Origin: Chrysoperla carnea
Lineage: Eukaryota > Arthropoda > Insecta > Neuroptera > Chrysopidae
Length of the DNA stretch: 64,000 nt
Assembly (NCBI RefSeq): GCF_905475395.1
Contig: NC_058339.1
Location: 16,624,001 to 16,688,000 of the forward strand
Reading direction: 5' to 3'
Part shown: one piece after another, positions 61,294 to 64,000 of the stretch
Position numbering within the stretch: position 1 is the first letter of the stretch
How the letters are laid out: each line of letters starts with the position of its first letter
The notes under the pieces: generated by a model
Databases searched by the model: none
What the model was told of the DNA's origin: nothing
The model's input: only the letters and a program-made list of their open reading frames with translations
Made by a program: the position numbers and the translations under genes

Positions 61294-61344
61294 AAATAGA
61301 ATAATTATAAAATGCTCTCCGGGCATTTTATAATTATTCTATTT
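61294..61344. repeat. Perfect 22-nt hairpin
   Basis: AAATAGAATAATTATAAAAT plus GC pairs perfectly with its complement across a 7-nt loop (TCTCCGG); CCG and CGG outside can extend the stem. It lies about 0.4 kb downstream of the upstream GH1 gene's stop. Confidence 0.85.
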
Positions 61345-61740
61345 AACGGATATTGCTTTTCACATGGAATTTTTCATTATCATGAAAATTATTTTATACT
61401 TTGTGCATGTATTTAATTTTTTATATCAAATATGGTGGTTTTATTTAATTATATCAAATTTAGTGGGAAGCGATGGGAAAATCAGGTATAGTTTATCCTG
61501 AAAATACATTGTCATTCGATTTGTATATGCATGCAAATTTTCAACTTAATTGGTTGAATATATATGCTTCAAAATAGAAAATTTTAATCGATACTAATTC
61601 GAAGCAAATTCAGTTTTTTCGTGCTAAGCCCATATTTCCTGAAAAAATGGTTATTAATTAACCCTAGCGACTTTAAATATTAATAAAAACTTCTTTATTT
61701 TTAAATTTTTGACTTTTATTTACATACTTATAATATTTTT

Positions 61741-64000
61741 CTACAAATTGTTAGATTTAACGTCATGGATGAAATTCTTCAACCATTTAGCCGATGATCG
61801 TGCTGTTCTGGGTCTGGATGGATCCGTGAAATTTACATGATACAATCCAAACCTTTTTCTAAAAGCAACAAGAAATTAAAAATAAATAAAAAAAATTTCA
61901 ACTTTTTGTACGAATTTTACTTACGTGTATCCTCGATGCCATTCAAAATTATCCAATAAACTCCAAGCATAATAGGCTACAATATTAGCCCCGTCCGAAA
62001 TAGCATCAGATAAACTTTGTAAGTAGCCCTAAAATAATTTAATATTTGTAAACATCACTATATATTACACAACATACTCTAAAAATACTTCGAATCTAAG
62101 AAAAACTCCTAAAATATGCATTATTGCAAAAATGGAACCGTATGGAGATATTTTACGCAGTACAATATCGAAGAATCATTAGAAGAACCTATAAATTGCA
62201 CCAGAATTAATTACAGGAAACTGTACTGTTAAGATCAACCTAAAAAACTACTGCATTCATTACGATAAGAACAATGGTCTAATGCTTCAAATTGCGAATA
62301 TCTAAAGAATAATAAGCTTCGTTTAAAGCTGGAAAAGCAAAGGTTTAAAAGAGGATGATGAATTTATTAATATAGTACAGCTCAATAGCCCACAAGTTTC
62401 CGATTGAGCTTGTCGGCACGGAGCCTTTCGATATTCTTCTTAGCATGTTATATTTAATTTTTATAAAGTTTGGTTTACCTGATAATAGTGAACTCTCCCT
62501 TGATCATCAATAGCTTCCTCACAAAACCCATTTTCAGTAATATAAACGGGATGATTATTTGTGTAATTCTTAACATACATTAAAGCTTTATATAATCCCC
62601 ATGGAACATCGTATAACCAAAATATTTCACTTGCAGGCCAACTTGGATCAATTGTGCTTTTAACTGCTCTATCATTATTTATGGATGGAGTGAATAGATC
62701 AATTTCATCACTCGCATCACTTGTTAAACTTGTAGAATAATGATTGATCCCTAAAAAGTCAGCAGTACCACGAATTTCTTTTACGTCTTCTTCTGTAAAT
62801 TCTGGTAAACGTGATTTTTTGAAAGATTGGAGTTTACTTAAGTTTGCAACACGTTCTTTAACTAGTTTTGGAAAATCGCCGTCTTTCGTAAATATCGGAT
62901 GGGCATAAATTCCAAACTGTAAAATAATTTATAAATTTAATTTGTTACCTCTTTATGCAATTTACAACATAGATTGAACTTTTTACAGTTGGGCAAAGGG
63001 TTTTCGATGATAATTCTTTAAATTCAACCCCTTTTATCAAGTTGTTATTCTTCGACCCTTCCAGACTGTAGCATTAACACGAGATAGTTTAATAAAGTGT
63101 TGATATAATATTTACCTGAAACTCTAAATCCCGGTTTGTAGCCACAATATCTTTTGTTGTATTTGTCAATGGCTCAGTCCAAGGTAAATTTAATACTATT
63201 CCCAACTTTCCTAAAAATTTAAAGCACAAGCATTCAATTTCCAATTTCAGTGGTTATATCGTCTTAACATTTAGTTATGTTACATTAAAATTACCTTTTT
63301 GGTTCGCAAATTCATTTTTGTAGATATGGTACGCTTTTGCATGCGCTCTTATTAATGTGTGTGCACATAAATATGGAGCTACAGCATCTAAAGCGACAGA
63401 TCCAAGAGATGGTGCTTCGCCCCAAATCTTTTCTCGGCAAAATTGTTGGGGTTCATTAAACGTCGCCCATTGCTTTACACGGTCACCAAAATGTTCAAAT
63501 GCCACTCTTGCATAGTCAGCAAAATATTCAACCATTCTGGGATTAGTCCAGCCACCCAATAATTGTAAGGATTGTGGATGATCCCAATGATAAATTGTTA
63601 CCAAAGGAGTTATATCATTTGCAAGTAATTTATCAATCAATTCATTATAATATCGAATTCCATCTGGATTTACTTTGTTTGAAAATCTAAAAACAAATTG
63701 AAATAAAAATAACAGTATAACGAAAAAAAAACAGAATAAATAACAATATTGTATTTTCAACATTGTAAGTTAATTCGCCCAACGTCATTTATATTCGGAT
63801 AAAAAACTATAAAAAAAAACTTACCCTTCAGGCAGTATTCGTGGCCATGATATTGAAAATCGATATGAATCAACTCCAAGCTCCTTCAAAACTTTAATGT
63901 CTTCATCAAGTTTATGGTATGAATCACAAGCTACATCACCATTTGAATGATCATCAATTTCATTTGTATAATGAGCTATATGATCCCAACAACTTTCAGA
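61741..64000 (-). CDS. Glycoside hydrolase family 1 paralogue, 5' end outside the window
   Basis: Exons (minus): >64,000-63,825, 63,686-63,295, 63,210-63,116, 62,916-62,479, 62,028-61,925 and 61,858-61,741. Exons 3-7 have exactly the same lengths (392, 95, 438, 104, 118) and phases as in the neighbouring gene. Visible landmarks: [27 protein letters not shown] (acid/base E), GINHYST, YITENG (nucleophile), WSLLDNFEW, ending SAKWLKNFI...SNNL and TAG. In exon 3 I count about 13 differences in 130 residues (about 90% identity) from the complete gene. The signal-peptide exon and the start of exon 2 lie beyond the right edge. Introns are short except the one before exon 6 (450 bp, about 103 bp in the paralogue), which has gained sequence. 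Probably a secreted beta-glucosidase or myrosinase-like enzyme; substrate unknown. Confidence 0.92.
62029..62478 (-). other. Expanded intron in the partial GH1 gene
   Basis: 450 bp against 103 bp in the neighbour. The additional sequence (about 62,100-62,450; e.g. CGTATGGAGATATTTTACGC) has no mirrored ends that I could see and no ORF. Confidence 0.5.

Larger units (their letters stand above)
60129..61740. other. Spacer between the two GH1 genes (promoter side of the complete gene)
   Basis: 1.6 kb separates the stop of the upstream paralogue from the ATG of the downstream gene. It holds a small fold-back (60,987-61,190) and a perfect hairpin (61,294-61,344). No clear TATA box or initiator could be picked out for the complete gene. 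Confidence 0.5.

Noticed and set aside
61294-61344. A microRNA precursor
   Set aside because: Stem perfectly paired, very AT-rich and short; a palindromic insertion is the simpler reading without expression data.
1-64000. CRISPR array, rRNA, operon or bacterial sequence
   Set aside because: Repeats lack short direct-repeat/spacer structure. Genes are intron-bearing and spaced as in an animal genome.

Overview
The window looks like a piece of an insect (or at least arthropod) nuclear genome. It is very AT-rich, its genes have short exons with GT/AG introns, and most of it is made of non-coding mobile-element debris: fold-back elements, TTAA-flanked MITE-like elements, a tRNA-derived SINE, LINE tails and a ~316-bp satellite. 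No bacterial-style operon, CRISPR array or rRNA was seen. The species cannot be named from the sequence.

Layout. 1-420 is a reversed piece of a TGACGTCA-containing satellite that returns at 43.6-44.7 kb and 54.2-54.9 kb. From 0.4 to 33.6 kb I find no host gene. The region holds a long-TIR element (2.4-4.1 kb), many copies of one ~0.4-0.5 kb dispersed family (here 'family A'; 5.3, 6.6, 8.9, 11.6, 14.5, 16.0, 30 kb, also 42.2 and 56 kb), several TTAA-flanked elements (12.7-13.6 and 25.9-27.3 kb), a SINE (17.6 kb), a long (TA)n tract (20.25 kb) and a composite element (32.1-33.6 kb). From 33,635 to 41,775 there is an apparently intact ~8.1-kb DNA transposon. It has long TIRs that look identical over at least their outer ~600 bp, and one three-exon gene for a predicted 1,651-residue protein. 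That protein has two C2HC-type zinc fingers, a basic nuclear-localisation cluster, a C-terminal region resembling an XPG/FEN1 (PIN-like) nuclease and an acidic tail.

From 42 to 50.6 kb the sequence is again repeats, including two decayed LINE C-termini (45.4 kb, and 50.1 kb on the minus strand) and a near-perfect 49-nt-arm hairpin. At 50,725-52,802 (minus strand) I assembled a complete four-exon gene of the canopy/DUF3456 family (207 aa, signal peptide, six saposin-type cysteines); its third intron carries a MITE. At the right end two tandem minus-strand glycoside hydrolase family 1 genes lie head to tail: a complete 7-exon gene (56,495-60,128; 486 aa, secreted, both catalytic glutamates present) and the 3' six exons of a close paralogue (61,741 to beyond 64,000). 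They share exon lengths and phases but differ greatly in intron length, so they are a tandem duplication whose introns have since changed by insertion or deletion.

Functionally there are three host genes: two secreted beta-glucosidase/myrosinase-like enzymes and one ER/secretory chaperone-like protein. They show no obvious joint pathway. The most notable mobile system is the 8.1-kb transposon.
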